This document shows positions 1 through 8,422 of a stretch of DNA of 64,000 nucleotides, one piece after another. The DNA is taken from positions 91,413 to 155,412 of the forward strand of contig NZ_SFCC01000020.1 in the NCBI RefSeq assembly GCF_004214935.1. The letters run 5' to 3'. Both the position numbers and the translations under genes were made by a program. Position 1 is the stretch's first letter; each line of letters starts with the position of its first letter. The notes below the pieces were generated by a model. The model saw only the letters and a program-made list of their open reading frames with translations, searched no databases and was not told the origin of the DNA. This stretch comes from Amycolatopsis suaedae. GTDB taxonomy: Bacteria > Actinomycetota > Actinomycetes > Mycobacteriales > Pseudonocardiaceae.

Positions 1-466
1 ACACCTGACGCAACGCGGAGACGTTGCCCCGCCCGGCGGCGGTGAGCAGGGAGGCCCGCATGCCGTCGAGCGTCACGGGCACGGCCTCCGCGCGGGCGGC
101 GATGGTCTCCCAGTGCTCGGTGGTGTCGGTCGGCATCAGGTCGAAGACGATCCGCATGTCCTGCACCGGGCTGGCGATCGTGTTGAGCGCGGACAGGTCC
201 AGCCCGGCCTCGTGCACCGCCAGGTCCATGCCGACCCGCTCGGTGATCACCGCGGCGGCCAGTTCCTCCGAGGCGTCGGCCGGAGCGGCCGCCTTGACCT
301 CGCGTAGCGCGGTGCGGGCCAGCTCGGCGCGCGCGAGGTGGCCGTCCGGTGAGTAGTCGGGCATCCGGTCGTCGTAACCGCTGATGCCCATCAGCGTCGC
401 GGTGACGGGATCGGCCGCCGCGAAGTCGTCTACGTACCGGTCGCTGATGTCATGCACTGATGCCAT
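1..466 (-). CDS. DUF885 family protein, N-terminal part (cut by window edge)
   Basis: The first 155 codons are visible; the rest lies beyond base 1. The protein begins MASVHDISDRYVDDF and carries TLMGISGYDDRMPDY at about residues 23-37, a pattern typical of the N-terminus of the DUF885 family, whose members resemble zinc-dependent peptidases. The metal-binding part would be in the missing C-terminal portion and cannot be assessed. The ATG at 466 lies 10 bp after the metF stop and no clear Shine-Dalgarno is seen, so it is probably co-transcribed with metF. The family assignment rests on N-terminal resemblance only. Confidence 0.6.
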   Translation of the reverse strand, partial: MASVHDISDRYVDDFAAADPVTATLMGISGYDDRMPDYSPDGHLARAELARTALREVKAAAPADASEELAAAVITERVGMDLAVHEAGLDLSALNTIASPVQDMRIVFDLMPTDTTEHWETIAARAEAVPVTLDGMRASLLTAAGRGNVSALRQV

Positions 467-476
467 GCCGGGCACG

Positions 477-1379
477 CTACCCGGGCGGCACCCTCGCGGG
501 CACGAGGTTAAGCCTGGTGATCAACTCGCGGGTCGCCTTGGACCGGTTGAACGTGTAGAAGTGCAGGTCGGGGACGCCTTCGGCGATCAGCCGCTCACCC
601 AGCTCGGTCACCACGTCCAGGCCTTCCGCGCGGAACGCCTTGGCGTCGCCGGACAGCGGTTCCAGCCGGTCCAGCAGCCAGCGGGGCGCCTGCGCGCCGG
701 ACAGCTCGATGGTCTTACGCAGCGTGCGGGGCGTGGTCAGCGGCATGATGCCGGGGATGACCATGGCCTCACAGCCGGTGGCGGCCACCCGGTCGCGCAG
801 CCGCAGGAAGTCGTCCGCCTCGAAAAACAGCTGCGCGATGGCGAAGTCCGCGCCGGCGTTGAGCTTGCGGACCAGGTACTTGGTGTCGGCGTCCAGGTCC
901 GCCGAACGCGGGTGGCCGTAGGGGAACGCGGACACGCCGACGCAGAAGTCGCCGAGCGAGCGGACCAGCTCCACCAGCTCCTCGGCGTAGTTGAGGCCGT
1001 CGGGGTGGGGGATCCATTCGCCGTACGGGTCGCCGGGCGGGTCGCCACGCAGGGCGAGGATGTTGCGCACGCCCACGGCCGCGTACCAGCCGATGACGTT
1101 GCGCAGCTCGGCCACGGAGTGGTTGACGGCGGTCAGGTGGGCCATCGGCACGAGCGTGGTCTCGGTGGCGACCCTGGCGATGCTGCGGATGGTGCCGTCG
1201 CGGCTGGTGCCGCCCGCACCGTAGGTGATCGACATGTAGGCGGGGTCGTACCCCTCCAGCTCCCGGACGGACCGCCAGAGGATGGCCTCGTCGGCCTCGT
1301 CCCGCGGTGGGAAGAACTCCACCGAGAACGCGGTCCTGTCGCCTCGCAGGCGTTCCACCACGGAAGTCATGACACTCAT
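477..1379 (-). CDS. metF: 5,10-methylenetetrahydrofolate reductase
   Basis: FAD enzyme that reduces methylene-THF to methyl-THF for methionine synthesis in the cytoplasm. 300 residues, the usual MetF length. The TIM-barrel signatures are visible: FSVEFFPPR with the catalytic-loop Glu near residue 20, TYGAGGTSRDGT, HLTAVNHS, LALRGDPPGD and the HFYTFN motif near the C-terminus. The reading frame is open upstream to 1493, but that stretch is unlike the family. ATG 1379 (MSVMTSVVERL) is chosen, with an in-frame ATG at 1370 as alternative. A TACCCT box at 1390-1395 would give a very short leader. It is divergent from ggt and followed by the DUF885 gene. Confidence 0.93.
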   Translation of the reverse strand: MSVMTSVVERLRGDRTAFSVEFFPPRDEADEAILWRSVRELEGYDPAYMSITYGAGGTSRDGTIRSIARVATETTLVPMAHLTAVNHSVAELRNVIGWYAAVGVRNILALRGDPPGDPYGEWIPHPDGLNYAEELVELVRSLGDFCVGVSAFPYGHPRSADLDADTKYLVRKLNAGADFAIAQLFFEADDFLRLRDRVAATGCEAMVIPGIMPLTTPRTLRKTIELSGAQAPRWLLDRLEPLSGDAKAFRAEGLDVVTELGERLIAEGVPDLHFYTFNRSKATRELITRLNLVPARVPPG

Positions 1380-1483
1380 GGTAGTCGGCAGGGTACGCGG
1401 AAAGTCACTGTTCGAAACTGCCTTCTCGTTCTCTGGGAGCACCGCTTCGCGCGCGGGGGCCGGCTGCGGTATGCCTGACGTCC

Positions 1484-3247
1484 ATGGGGACACCGCGCCG
1501 CATCACCGCACTGCTCGGCCTGCTCACCCTCGCCGCCTCCCTGCTCGTGACCGGCAACGCCGCCGCGCAGGAGAAGCCGCCGTCCTGCCGGCAGGACACG
1601 GGCACCAGGGTGATGGCCGCCACCGCCCACCCGGCCGCCTCGCTGGCGGCGTGCCGGATCCTGCTGGCAGGTGGCTCGGCGATCGACGCGGCCGTCGCCG
1701 CCCAGGCGGTGCTCACCGTCGTCGAACCGCAGTCGTCCGGCCTGGGTGGCGGTTCGCTGCTCACCTACTACGACGCACGGTCGAAGAAGGTGCGGTTCTT
1801 CGACGGCGTCGCCGCGGCCGGGCACACGACCACGGCCGGGCTGACCGTGCCCACGGAACGGGAGCAGGCGGCCGGAGTGCCGTCGTTCGGCACCGCCGAC
1901 GTGGGCTACTCGGCCCGCGGCGTCGCCGTGCCGGGCACGCTAGCCGTGCTCGGCCTGGTGCACCGCCACTACGGCAGGCTGGGCTGGGACAGGCTGTTCG
2001 GTGACTCGATTTCCCTTGCCCGGCAAGGTTTCCCGGTCGCGCCGTACCTGGCGTCCATGCTGCGCACCCCGATGACCGTGACGCCGATCTGCCGCTTCCC
2101 CGGCCTGCGGGCGCTGTTCTGCGACGGCGACGCCCCGAAGCCGGAGGGCGCGATCGTGCGCAACCCGGAGCTGGCCGCCGTACTCACGGAGGTCCGCGAC
2201 GGCGGCGCACGGGCGTTCTACGACCCGCATGGCGACATCGCCCCGGCCATCGTGCGGGCGCTGCGAGCGGGCACCTTCGACCCGACCGCCGACGCGAACG
2301 GCCCGGCCGTGATCCCGAGCCTGCTGACCGAGCGTGACTTCGCGGACTACCGCGCCGTCGAGCGGCAGCCGGTGTGCGGGCCGGTCCTGCGGCACCGGCT
2401 GTGCACCGCCGCGCCCCCGGCCACCGGCGGGGTGACGTTGACCAACCTGCTGCGCATGGCCGAGGCCAAGGGCATCACCGGGCTCCGGCCGGGCACCGCG
2501 CCGTACGCCCACCTGGCCATCGAGGCCAGCCGCATCGCCGGTACCGACTCGCACGCCCACGTCGGCGACCCGGGTTACGACCCGGTGCCCGCGGGACTGA
2601 CCGATCCGGCGTTCGCCCGGGAGCGGGCCGGGCTGATCAGGCCCGACCGCGCGGTGCACCCGATCGAGCCGGGAACACCGGGCGGGAAGGCCGAGAACAC
2701 CAGCCAGATCAGCGTCGTCGACCGGTGGGGCAACGCGCTGTCGATGACCACGACGATCAACCTGAACTTCGGCTCCCGGGTCGTCGCCCGCGGCATCGTG
2801 CTGAACAACGGCTCGACCAACTTCAGCGCGGCGGGTGCGAAGGTCAACGCGATGGAGCCGGGCAAGCGGCCGCGGACGTCGATCGCGCCGAGCCTGGTGT
2901 TCGACCGGCGGGGTGCGCTGCGCCTGGTGACCGGCGCGGCGGGCGGCGGCCCGATCCCCGACTACGTGGCGCAGACCGTGCTCGGCGTGCTCGTCCACGG
3001 CGAGGACCCGGCGACGGCGGTCGGCAGGCCGCACGTGTCCGGTCAGGCCGAGACCGGCGACTGCGTGCACTCCGACCTGGAGGCGGGCACGCCGATCGCC
3101 GAGCTGCTACCCGCGCTGAAGGAACGTGGTCACCCGTGTGCGCGGGCCACGACACTGCGCAGCGGGCTGGCCGCCGTGGCCGTCACCGGGTCCGGGCTGC
3201 GCGGTGCCGCCGACCCGCGCCGCGACGGCGTGGCCCTGGGCGGTTAG
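1484..3247 (+). CDS. ggt: Secreted gamma-glutamyltransferase
   Basis: Extracellular N-terminal-nucleophile enzyme that hydrolyses or transfers the gamma-glutamyl group of glutathione-like substrates. 587 residues with a Sec signal (MGTPRRITALLGLL..., likely cleaved after about residue 29). The autoprocessing threonine is Thr406 in ENTSQISVVDRWGNALS, followed by the family motif LNFGS...GIVLNNG. The small-subunit region continues with KRPRTSIAPS and TGAAGGG. The order large subunit then small subunit and the length are normal. Actinomycetes use mycothiol rather than glutathione, so the real substrate may be gamma-glutamyl peptides or polyglutamate (inference). Its TAG shares two bases with the azlD stop on the other strand, leaving no room for a terminator between them. 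Confidence 0.92.
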   Translation: MGTPRRITALLGLLTLAASLLVTGNAAAQEKPPSCRQDTGTRVMAATAHPAASLAACRILLAGGSAIDAAVAAQAVLTVVEPQSSGLGGGSLLTYYDARSKKVRFFDGVAAAGHTTTAGLTVPTEREQAAGVPSFGTADVGYSARGVAVPGTLAVLGLVHRHYGRLGWDRLFGDSISLARQGFPVAPYLASMLRTPMTVTPICRFPGLRALFCDGDAPKPEGAIVRNPELAAVLTEVRDGGARAFYDPHGDIAPAIVRALRAGTFDPTADANGPAVIPSLLTERDFADYRAVERQPVCGPVLRHRLCTAAPPATGGVTLTNLLRMAEAKGITGLRPGTAPYAHLAIEASRIAGTDSHAHVGDPGYDPVPAGLTDPAFARERAGLIRPDRAVHPIEPGTPGGKAENTSQISVVDRWGNALSMTTTINLNFGSRVVARGIVLNNGSTNFSAAGAKVNAMEPGKRPRTSIAPSLVFDRRGALRLVTGAAGGGPIPDYVAQTVLGVLVHGEDPATAVGRPHVSGQAETGDCVHSDLEAGTPIAELLPALKERGHPCARATTLRSGLAAVAVTGSGLRGAADPRRDGVALGG

Positions 3248-3549
3248 AGCAGGCGCAGACCTGCCGCGACCACCACGCCGACCGCGACGGCCACCAGGGC
3301 GGGTGCCCGCAGCAGGTAGCTCAGCCCGGCGGCGCCGAGCCCGGCACCGACCCGCCAGTCGGCGTCGGCCCAGCCGGCGCCGGCCACGTCGGTGACCACG
3401 AGGGCCGCCAGCAGAGCCGGCGCCAGCACGGCGATGACCGCGGCGGCCTTCGGCGGCAGCTCCCGGTCCCCCAGCACGGCGGGCCCTGCCGCCTTCAGGC
3501 CGATGCTGACCAGCGCGACGAGCACGATCCCGATCCACAGCGTCGTCAC
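3244..3549 (-). CDS. azlD: AzlD-like branched-chain amino acid exporter subunit
   Basis: Small membrane partner of AzlC in the LIV-E exporter that releases branched-chain amino acids. 101 residues with about four hydrophobic segments (LWIGIVLVALVSIGL near the start, AVIAVLAPALLAALVV mid-protein, and two near the end), as usual for the family. The GTG start at 3549 overlaps the azlC stop in a GTGA arrangement, showing translational coupling. The stop codon is interleaved with that of ggt on the plus strand. Confidence 0.88.
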   Translation of the reverse strand: MTTLWIGIVLVALVSIGLKAAGPAVLGDRELPPKAAAVIAVLAPALLAALVVTDVAGAGWADADWRVGAGLGAAGLSYLLRAPALVAVAVGVVVAAGLRLL

Positions 3550-4211
3550 GCGGCCTCCCGTTCGGGCAGCAACGCCAGCAGCGCCGCCACCGAGGATCCG
3601 ATCAGGGCGATCCCGACGGGCACCACGAGCACGAGCAGGCCGGCGAGCACGGCGGCCAGCGCCGCGACCTCGCGCGCACGCCGCGACGCCCGCAGCTCGC
3701 CGAGCAGCAGCACCAGGAAGAAGCCGGGGAACACCAGGTCCAGCCCGAACCGGGTGACCACGTCGGGCGGTGGCGCGGCGAGCACCCCGGCCAGCGTGCC
3801 GAGCACCCACGCCGGCGCCTGGACGAGCGTCGCGCCGATCAGCTTCTCCCGGTCGTAACGGCCGCCGCCGAGGTGCGCGGCCGCCCAGGACGCGTCGACG
3901 ACGGCCTGACCTTCCAGCGCGCGGCGGATCCTGCCGCCCCGCAGCGCTCCCGCGACCGCCACCCCCATGGGCAGGAACCGGGCGTTGATCAGCGCCGCCG
4001 CGCCCACGGCGACGGCCAGGTTGCCGCCGCCGGCCAGTGCCGTCGCCATGGCGAACTGCGCGGAGCCGGAAAACACCACCAGCGAGCACACCACCGGAGC
4101 CAGCAGCCCCCAGCCGAGCGACTGGGTGAACGCGCCGAACGTCAGCCCCAGCACGAAGGTCGCCACGGCGAAGCCGCTGCCGACACGCATGCCGGGCAGG
4201 TACTTCCGCAC
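3546..4211 (-). CDS. azlC: AzlC-like branched-chain amino acid exporter subunit
   Basis: Main membrane subunit of the AzlCD exporter. 221 residues. The family core is visible: GLTFGAFTQSLGWGLLAPVVCSLVVFSGSAQFA near residues 22-54, then ALINARFLPMGVAVAG and a hydrophobic C-terminal half. The start is placed at GTG 4211 because GGGAGG lies six bases upstream; a TTG at 4229 would put that Shine-Dalgarno inside the gene. It is divergent from the CGNR zinc-finger gene at 4263 across only 51 bp, so that protein may control it (inference from position). Confidence 0.88.
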   Translation of the reverse strand: MRKYLPGMRVGSGFAVATFVLGLTFGAFTQSLGWGLLAPVVCSLVVFSGSAQFAMATALAGGGNLAVAVGAAALINARFLPMGVAVAGALRGGRIRRALEGQAVVDASWAAAHLGGGRYDREKLIGATLVQAPAWVLGTLAGVLAAPPPDVVTRFGLDLVFPGFFLVLLLGELRASRRAREVAALAAVLAGLLVLVVPVGIALIGSSVAALLALLPEREAA

Positions 4212-4250
4212 GGTCCACCTCCCTAACAAGCTAACTACTACTTAGCCTAT

Positions 4251-4256
4251 TAGACT
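4251..4256 (+). promoter_or_regulatory. -10 box (TAGACT), leaderless start of CGNR gene
   Basis: TAGACT lies six bases before the GTG at 4263, the spacing expected when transcription starts at the start codon. It sits in the 51-bp divergent region shared with azlC. Confidence 0.5.
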
Positions 4257-4262
4257 GACGGC

Positions 4263-4859
4263 GTGGACGACAACTGGCACGGATACGACCTGGTCGGCGG
4301 TCACCTGGCGCTGGACCTGACCAACACCGTGTCCTGGCGGCGCGACCCGGCCCGCTACCGCGACCGGCTCACGCTGCCCGGCTTCCTGCCCGCCTGGCTG
4401 GAGCGCACCGGGCTGGCCACCGAGCTCACCGACGCCGCCCTCGCACCCGTTCTGCCCGCGCTGACCGCACTGCGAGAGGCGACGTTCGACGTGATCACCA
4501 CCGGCGGCACCGACACCGACGGGCTCGCGGTGCTGCACCGGCACCTCGCCGCCGCCCACCGCGTCGCCGCCCCGGCGACCGGCCTGCCACTGCGGTGGAC
4601 CCTCGACGTCACCGGGCCCGGCGACGTCGTCCCGGCGCTCGCGCTGGCCGTCGAGGACCTGCTCACCTCGCCGGACGTCGAACTGGTCGGCGAGTGCGCG
4701 GGCCCGGCGTGCGCCTGGCTGTTCGTCGACCGCACCCGCAACCGGTCGCGCCGCTGGTGCAGCTCGGCCGACTGCGGCAACCGGGAACGCGCCCGGCGCC
4801 ACTACCGCAGGACCCATGGCCGTGTGGTCGGTCACCCCGGTGGGCATCCGGGTGAATGA
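4263..4859 (+). CDS. CGNR zinc-finger (ABATE domain) protein
   Basis: 198-residue predicted DNA-binding regulator of the ABATE / CGNR zinc-finger family. The N-terminal ABATE region has GGHLALDLTNTVSWR near residue 12. The C-terminal zinc finger reads CAGPACAWLFVDRTRNRSRR followed by WCSSADCGNRERARRHYRR, giving the C-x4-C...C-x4-CGNR pattern. Family members are thought to be transcription regulators, but few have been studied. It is divergent from azlCD, and its TGA overlaps the start of crtE (ATGA), so it may also be read with the carotenoid genes. A second protein of the same family is at 11042-11584. Confidence 0.85.
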   Translation: MDDNWHGYDLVGGHLALDLTNTVSWRRDPARYRDRLTLPGFLPAWLERTGLATELTDAALAPVLPALTALREATFDVITTGGTDTDGLAVLHRHLAAAHRVAAPATGLPLRWTLDVTGPGDVVPALALAVEDLLTSPDVELVGECAGPACAWLFVDRTRNRSRRWCSSADCGNRERARRHYRRTHGRVVGHPGGHPGE

Positions 4860-5962
4860 ACCCGGACGATGGACACATGACCCCGAGCCCGTCACCGCCC
4901 GATGTCGACCTGGCGCCGCACGTCGAGCGGGTGCTCGCCGAGTTCCTCCACGAGGCAGGCGACCCGATCCGCCGCACCGAGCCGGTCGTCGGCCCCGCCA
5001 TCGACGCGCTCACCGAGTTCGTCCTCGGCGGTGGCAAGCGGTTGCGTCCCACGTTCGCGTGGTGGGGCTGGCGGGGCGCGGGCGGCGACCCGGACGGCCC
5101 GGACGCCGAGGGCGTGCTGCGGGCGGTGGCCAGCCTGGAGCTGATCCAGGCGTGTGCGCTGATCCACGACGACCTGATGGACTCCTCGGACTCCCGCCGG
5201 GGCTCGCCCACGGTGCACGTCGCGTTCGCCAAACGGCACGCCGACCACGGCTGGCTGGGCTCGGCCGCCGGGTACGGGCTGTCCGCGTCCGTCCTGATCG
5301 GCGACCTGGCACTGGCCTGGGCCGACGACATGTTCTCCGCCGCGCCGCTGCCCGCGGCGACGCTGGCCGCCGCGCGGCCGGCCTGGCGCGCCATGCGTAC
5401 CGAGGTGCTGGCCGGGCAGTACCTCGACGTGCACACCCAGGCCACCGGGGACGCCTCGGTCGAGGCGGCACTGCGCATCGACGAGCTGAAGACCGCCGCC
5501 TACACCGTGCGCCGCCCGCTGCACCTGGGTGCGGCGCTGGCCGGCGCGGGCCCGGAACTGCTCGGCCCGCTGCTGGAGTTCGGCGAGGACCTGGGCATCG
5601 CGTTCCAGCTGCGCGACGACCTGCTCGGCGTGTTCGGCGACCCGTCGGTCACCGGCAAACCGGCCGGTGACGACCTGCGGGAGGGCAAGCGGACGCTGCT
5701 GGTCGCGCTGGGGCTGCGCGACGCCGGCCCGGCCGAGCGGGAGGTCATCGCCGCGGCCGTCGGCAAGGCCGACCTGTCCGTCGACGAGGTGACCGCCGTG
5801 CGGGCCGCGTTGCACGAGGCCGGCGCCGTCGACGCGGTGGAGCGGCGGATCGCCGAGCTGACCGGGTCGGCCATGGCCGCCCTCGGCCGCGCCGAGCTGA
5901 CCGGCGCCGCGGCCGCCAGGCTGACCGACCTCGCGGTCCTGGCCACCCAGCGGACGTACTGA
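4856..5962 (+). CDS. crtE: Geranylgeranyl diphosphate synthase (polyprenyl synthetase)
   Basis: Chain-elongating prenyltransferase that supplies the C20 diphosphate for phytoene. 368 residues. Both Asp-rich motifs are present: HDDLMDSSD at about 104-112 (first, DDxxD type) and RDDLLGVFGD at 253-262 (second), plus the GGKRLRP substrate motif at 59-65. ATG 4856 overlaps the CGNR stop (ATGA). A second ATG at 4877 (MTPSPSPPDVDL) is a possible alternative. It is followed after one base by crtI. In M. tuberculosis the equivalent position in the Rv2172c-Rv2178c locus is held by idsA2, so a more general isoprenoid role is possible. Confidence 0.9.
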   Translation: MNPDDGHMTPSPSPPDVDLAPHVERVLAEFLHEAGDPIRRTEPVVGPAIDALTEFVLGGGKRLRPTFAWWGWRGAGGDPDGPDAEGVLRAVASLELIQACALIHDDLMDSSDSRRGSPTVHVAFAKRHADHGWLGSAAGYGLSASVLIGDLALAWADDMFSAAPLPAATLAAARPAWRAMRTEVLAGQYLDVHTQATGDASVEAALRIDELKTAAYTVRRPLHLGAALAGAGPELLGPLLEFGEDLGIAFQLRDDLLGVFGDPSVTGKPAGDDLREGKRTLLVALGLRDAGPAEREVIAAAVGKADLSVDEVTAVRAALHEAGAVDAVERRIAELTGSAMAALGRAELTGAAAARLTDLAVLATQRTY

Positions 5963-5963
5963 C

Positions 5964-7436
5964 GTGCGTACCGTCACCGGGCCCACCGATCACGTGGTGG
6001 TCGTCGGAGCCGGGCTCGCCGGGCTATCGGCGGCGCTGCACCTGCTCGGCTCCGGCCGTCAGGTCACCCTGCTGGAACGCGATCCGCGTCCCGGCGGGCG
6101 GGTGTCGTCGGCCCACTCGGAGTACACAGTGGACACCGGAGCGACGGTGCTCACGAGGCCGGATCTGCTCGACGAGGCGTTCGCCGCCGTCGGCGAGTCC
6201 GCTGTGGACCACCTGCGCCTGCACCGCCTCGACCCGGCCTACCGCGCGCACTTCGCCGACGGCAGCACGATCGCCGTGCACACCGACGGCCCGGCCATGG
6301 AGGAGGAGATCCGCGAGGTCGCCGGCCCGGCCGAGGCACGGGGATACCGCGGGCTCCGGCAGTGGCTGACCGAGCTGTACACCGTGCAACGCGACGAGTT
6401 CATCGGCGCCAACTTCGACTCCCCGCTGGACCTTCTCGGCCCGAACCTGGCCAGGCTGGTCGCGCTCGGCGGATTCGGCAGGCTGGAGCCGAAGGTGCGC
6501 CGCTACCTGCGTGACGAGCGCCTCCGGCGGCTGTTCACGTTCCAGTCGCTCTACGCCGGGCTCGACCCGGCCAGGGCCATCGGCGCGTACGGCGTGATCG
6601 CCTACATGGACACGGTCGGCGGGGTGTACCACCCCGAGGGCGGCGTCGGCCGGGTCGCCGAGGCCATGGCCGCCGCCGTGACGAGGGCGGGCGGCACCGT
6701 CCGGCTGGCGACACCGGTGGCCTGGCTGGAGCGGATCGGCGGCACCGTGCGAGCGGTCCGCACCGCCGCGGGTGAACGCATCCCGTGTGACACCGTCGTG
6801 TTGGCAACCGACCTGGAGGCCGCCTACCGGCTGCTCGGTGCCCGGCCGCGGCGCCCGGTCCCGCCGAGGTACTCGCCGTCGGCCGTCGTGCTGCACGGCA
6901 GCAGCCACACGGTGTGGCCGGACCTGGACCACCACACGATCTTCTTCGGCGCCGCGTGGCGCCGGACCTTCGCCGAGATCACCAGCCGGGGCAGCCTGAT
7001 GAGCGACCCGTCGCTGCTGGTCACCCGGCCGACGGCGACCGATCCCGGCATGGCGCCCGACGGCAGGCAGGTGATCTCCGTGCTCGCCCCGGCACCCAAC
7101 CTCGACCGGGGTGCCGTGGACTGGCGGCGGATCGGCCCCGCCTACCGCGCCGAGTTGGTGGCGACGCTGGAAAACCGCGGCCTGAAAGGGTTCGCCGGGG
7201 ACTTCACCGTCGACGAGGTGGTGACCCCGCTGGACTGGGCCGAACGCGGCATGGCGGCGGGCACGCCGTTCTCGCTGGCCCACACCGTCGCGCAGACCGG
7301 GCCGTTCCGGCCCCGCAACCTGGTGCGCGGCATGGACAACGTCGTGCTGGCCGGCTGCGGCACGACGCCCGGCGTCGGCATCCCGCCGGTGCTGATCTCC
7401 GGCAGGCTGGCCGCGGCACGGGTGACCGGCCGGTGA
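5964..7436 (+). CDS. crtI: Phytoene desaturase (CrtI type)
   Basis: FAD-dependent desaturase that introduces double bonds into phytoene, giving a coloured carotene. 490 residues, normal for CrtI. The dinucleotide-binding motif VVVGAGLAGLSAALHL is at about 14-29 with the acidic strand end LLERD, and the C-terminal FAD motif VLAGCGTTPGVGIPPVLISG is at about 464-483, close to the CrtI signature. The start is GTG 5964, two bases after the crtE stop region. Its TGA overlaps the crtB GTG. The number of desaturation steps cannot be read from sequence. Confidence 0.9.
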   Translation: MRTVTGPTDHVVVVGAGLAGLSAALHLLGSGRQVTLLERDPRPGGRVSSAHSEYTVDTGATVLTRPDLLDEAFAAVGESAVDHLRLHRLDPAYRAHFADGSTIAVHTDGPAMEEEIREVAGPAEARGYRGLRQWLTELYTVQRDEFIGANFDSPLDLLGPNLARLVALGGFGRLEPKVRRYLRDERLRRLFTFQSLYAGLDPARAIGAYGVIAYMDTVGGVYHPEGGVGRVAEAMAAAVTRAGGTVRLATPVAWLERIGGTVRAVRTAAGERIPCDTVVLATDLEAAYRLLGARPRRPVPPRYSPSAVVLHGSSHTVWPDLDHHTIFFGAAWRRTFAEITSRGSLMSDPSLLVTRPTATDPGMAPDGRQVISVLAPAPNLDRGAVDWRRIGPAYRAELVATLENRGLKGFAGDFTVDEVVTPLDWAERGMAAGTPFSLAHTVAQTGPFRPRNLVRGMDNVVLAGCGTTPGVGIPPVLISGRLAAARVTGR

Positions 7437-8359
7437 GCAGGCGCGAACTGGACGCCGCCGGTATCCGCGGCGCGGAGCTGCGGCGGGCGTACACGGTCTG
7501 CCGGGAGATCAACGCCTCGCACGGCAGGACGTTCTTCCTCGCCGCGCGGCTGCTGCCCACCCGGGCCCGGCCCGCCGTGCACGCGCTGTACGGGTTCGCC
7601 CGCGCCGTCGACGAGGTCGTCGACAACCCCGCGCCCGGCAGCGACCCGGAAGCCGGGCTGGACCGCGCCGCGGCCCAGCTGGACGAGGTGTACGGCGGCG
7701 GCACGCCCGCCGACCCGGTGCTGGTCGCGCTGGCCGACACCGTACGGCGGCACGAGATCGACCGCGGCCTGTTCGACGCGTTCCTGCGGTCGATGCGGAT
7801 GGACCTGACCGTCACCGGCTACGAGACGTTCGACGACCTCGGCGAGTACATGTACGGCTCGGCCGCGGTGATCGGATTGCAGCTGCTGCCGGTGTTCGGC
7901 ACGCTCGGTCCGCGCGTCGACGCGGAGCCGGGCGCGGCGGCGATGGGCGAGGCGTTCCAGCTGACCAACTTCCTGCGGGACGTCGGCGAGGACCTCGACC
8001 GCGACCGGGTGTACCTGCCCCGCGCCGAGCTGGCGGTGTTCGGAGTGGACTCCGGGCTGCTGGAATGGTCGCGCCGCACTGGCCTGCCGGACCGGCGGAT
8101 CCGCGCGGCGATGGCCGCGTTCGTCGCCCGCAACCGGGCGGTGTACCGGCGTGCGCGGGCGGGGATTCCGTTACTGCGCCCGGAATCGCGGCCGTGTGTG
8201 CGCACGGCGCTGACGTTGTACGAGGGCATCCTCGACGAGATCGTGGCGGCCGACTACCACGTCCTGCACCGCAGGGTGGTCGTGCCGAACCGGCGGCGGC
8301 TGGCCGTCGCGTTGCCCAGTCTGGTGCGAACTCAGGCACTGGAGTTACTCCAGGCTTAG
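7433..8359 (+). CDS. crtB: Phytoene synthase
   Basis: Head-to-head condensation of two geranylgeranyl diphosphates to phytoene. 308 residues. Both Mg-binding Asp-rich motifs of the squalene/phytoene synthase fold are present: DEVVD at 60-64 and DVGED at 183-187 within NFLRDVGEDLDRDRVYLP. The GTG at 7433 overlaps the crtI TGA (GTGA), so crtE, crtI and crtB are one translationally linked unit. No cyclase, hydroxylase or glycosyltransferase follows, so the local product is probably an acyclic carotene (inference). Confidence 0.93.
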   Translation: MSRRELDAAGIRGAELRRAYTVCREINASHGRTFFLAARLLPTRARPAVHALYGFARAVDEVVDNPAPGSDPEAGLDRAAAQLDEVYGGGTPADPVLVALADTVRRHEIDRGLFDAFLRSMRMDLTVTGYETFDDLGEYMYGSAAVIGLQLLPVFGTLGPRVDAEPGAAAMGEAFQLTNFLRDVGEDLDRDRVYLPRAELAVFGVDSGLLEWSRRTGLPDRRIRAAMAAFVARNRAVYRRARAGIPLLRPESRPCVRTALTLYEGILDEIVAADYHVLHRRVVVPNRRRLAVALPSLVRTQALELLQA

Positions 8360-8410
8360 GCCATCCTCAGCCCCACCACCGCCCTCAACGGAGACGCTCC
8401 GCGTCGCGGC

Positions 8411-8416
8411 TACCCT
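8411..8416 (+). promoter_or_regulatory. -10 box (TACCCT), leaderless start of LLM oxidoreductase
   Basis: TACCCT six bases before ATG 8423. It lies in the 63-bp gap after crtB, so the next gene can be expressed independently of the carotenoid operon. Confidence 0.5.
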
Positions 8417-8422
8417 CTAGTC

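Noticed and set aside
1380..1493. Longer metF from a start at 1493
   Set aside because: The extra 38 codons have no similarity to MetF and would overlap the ggt start on the other strand.
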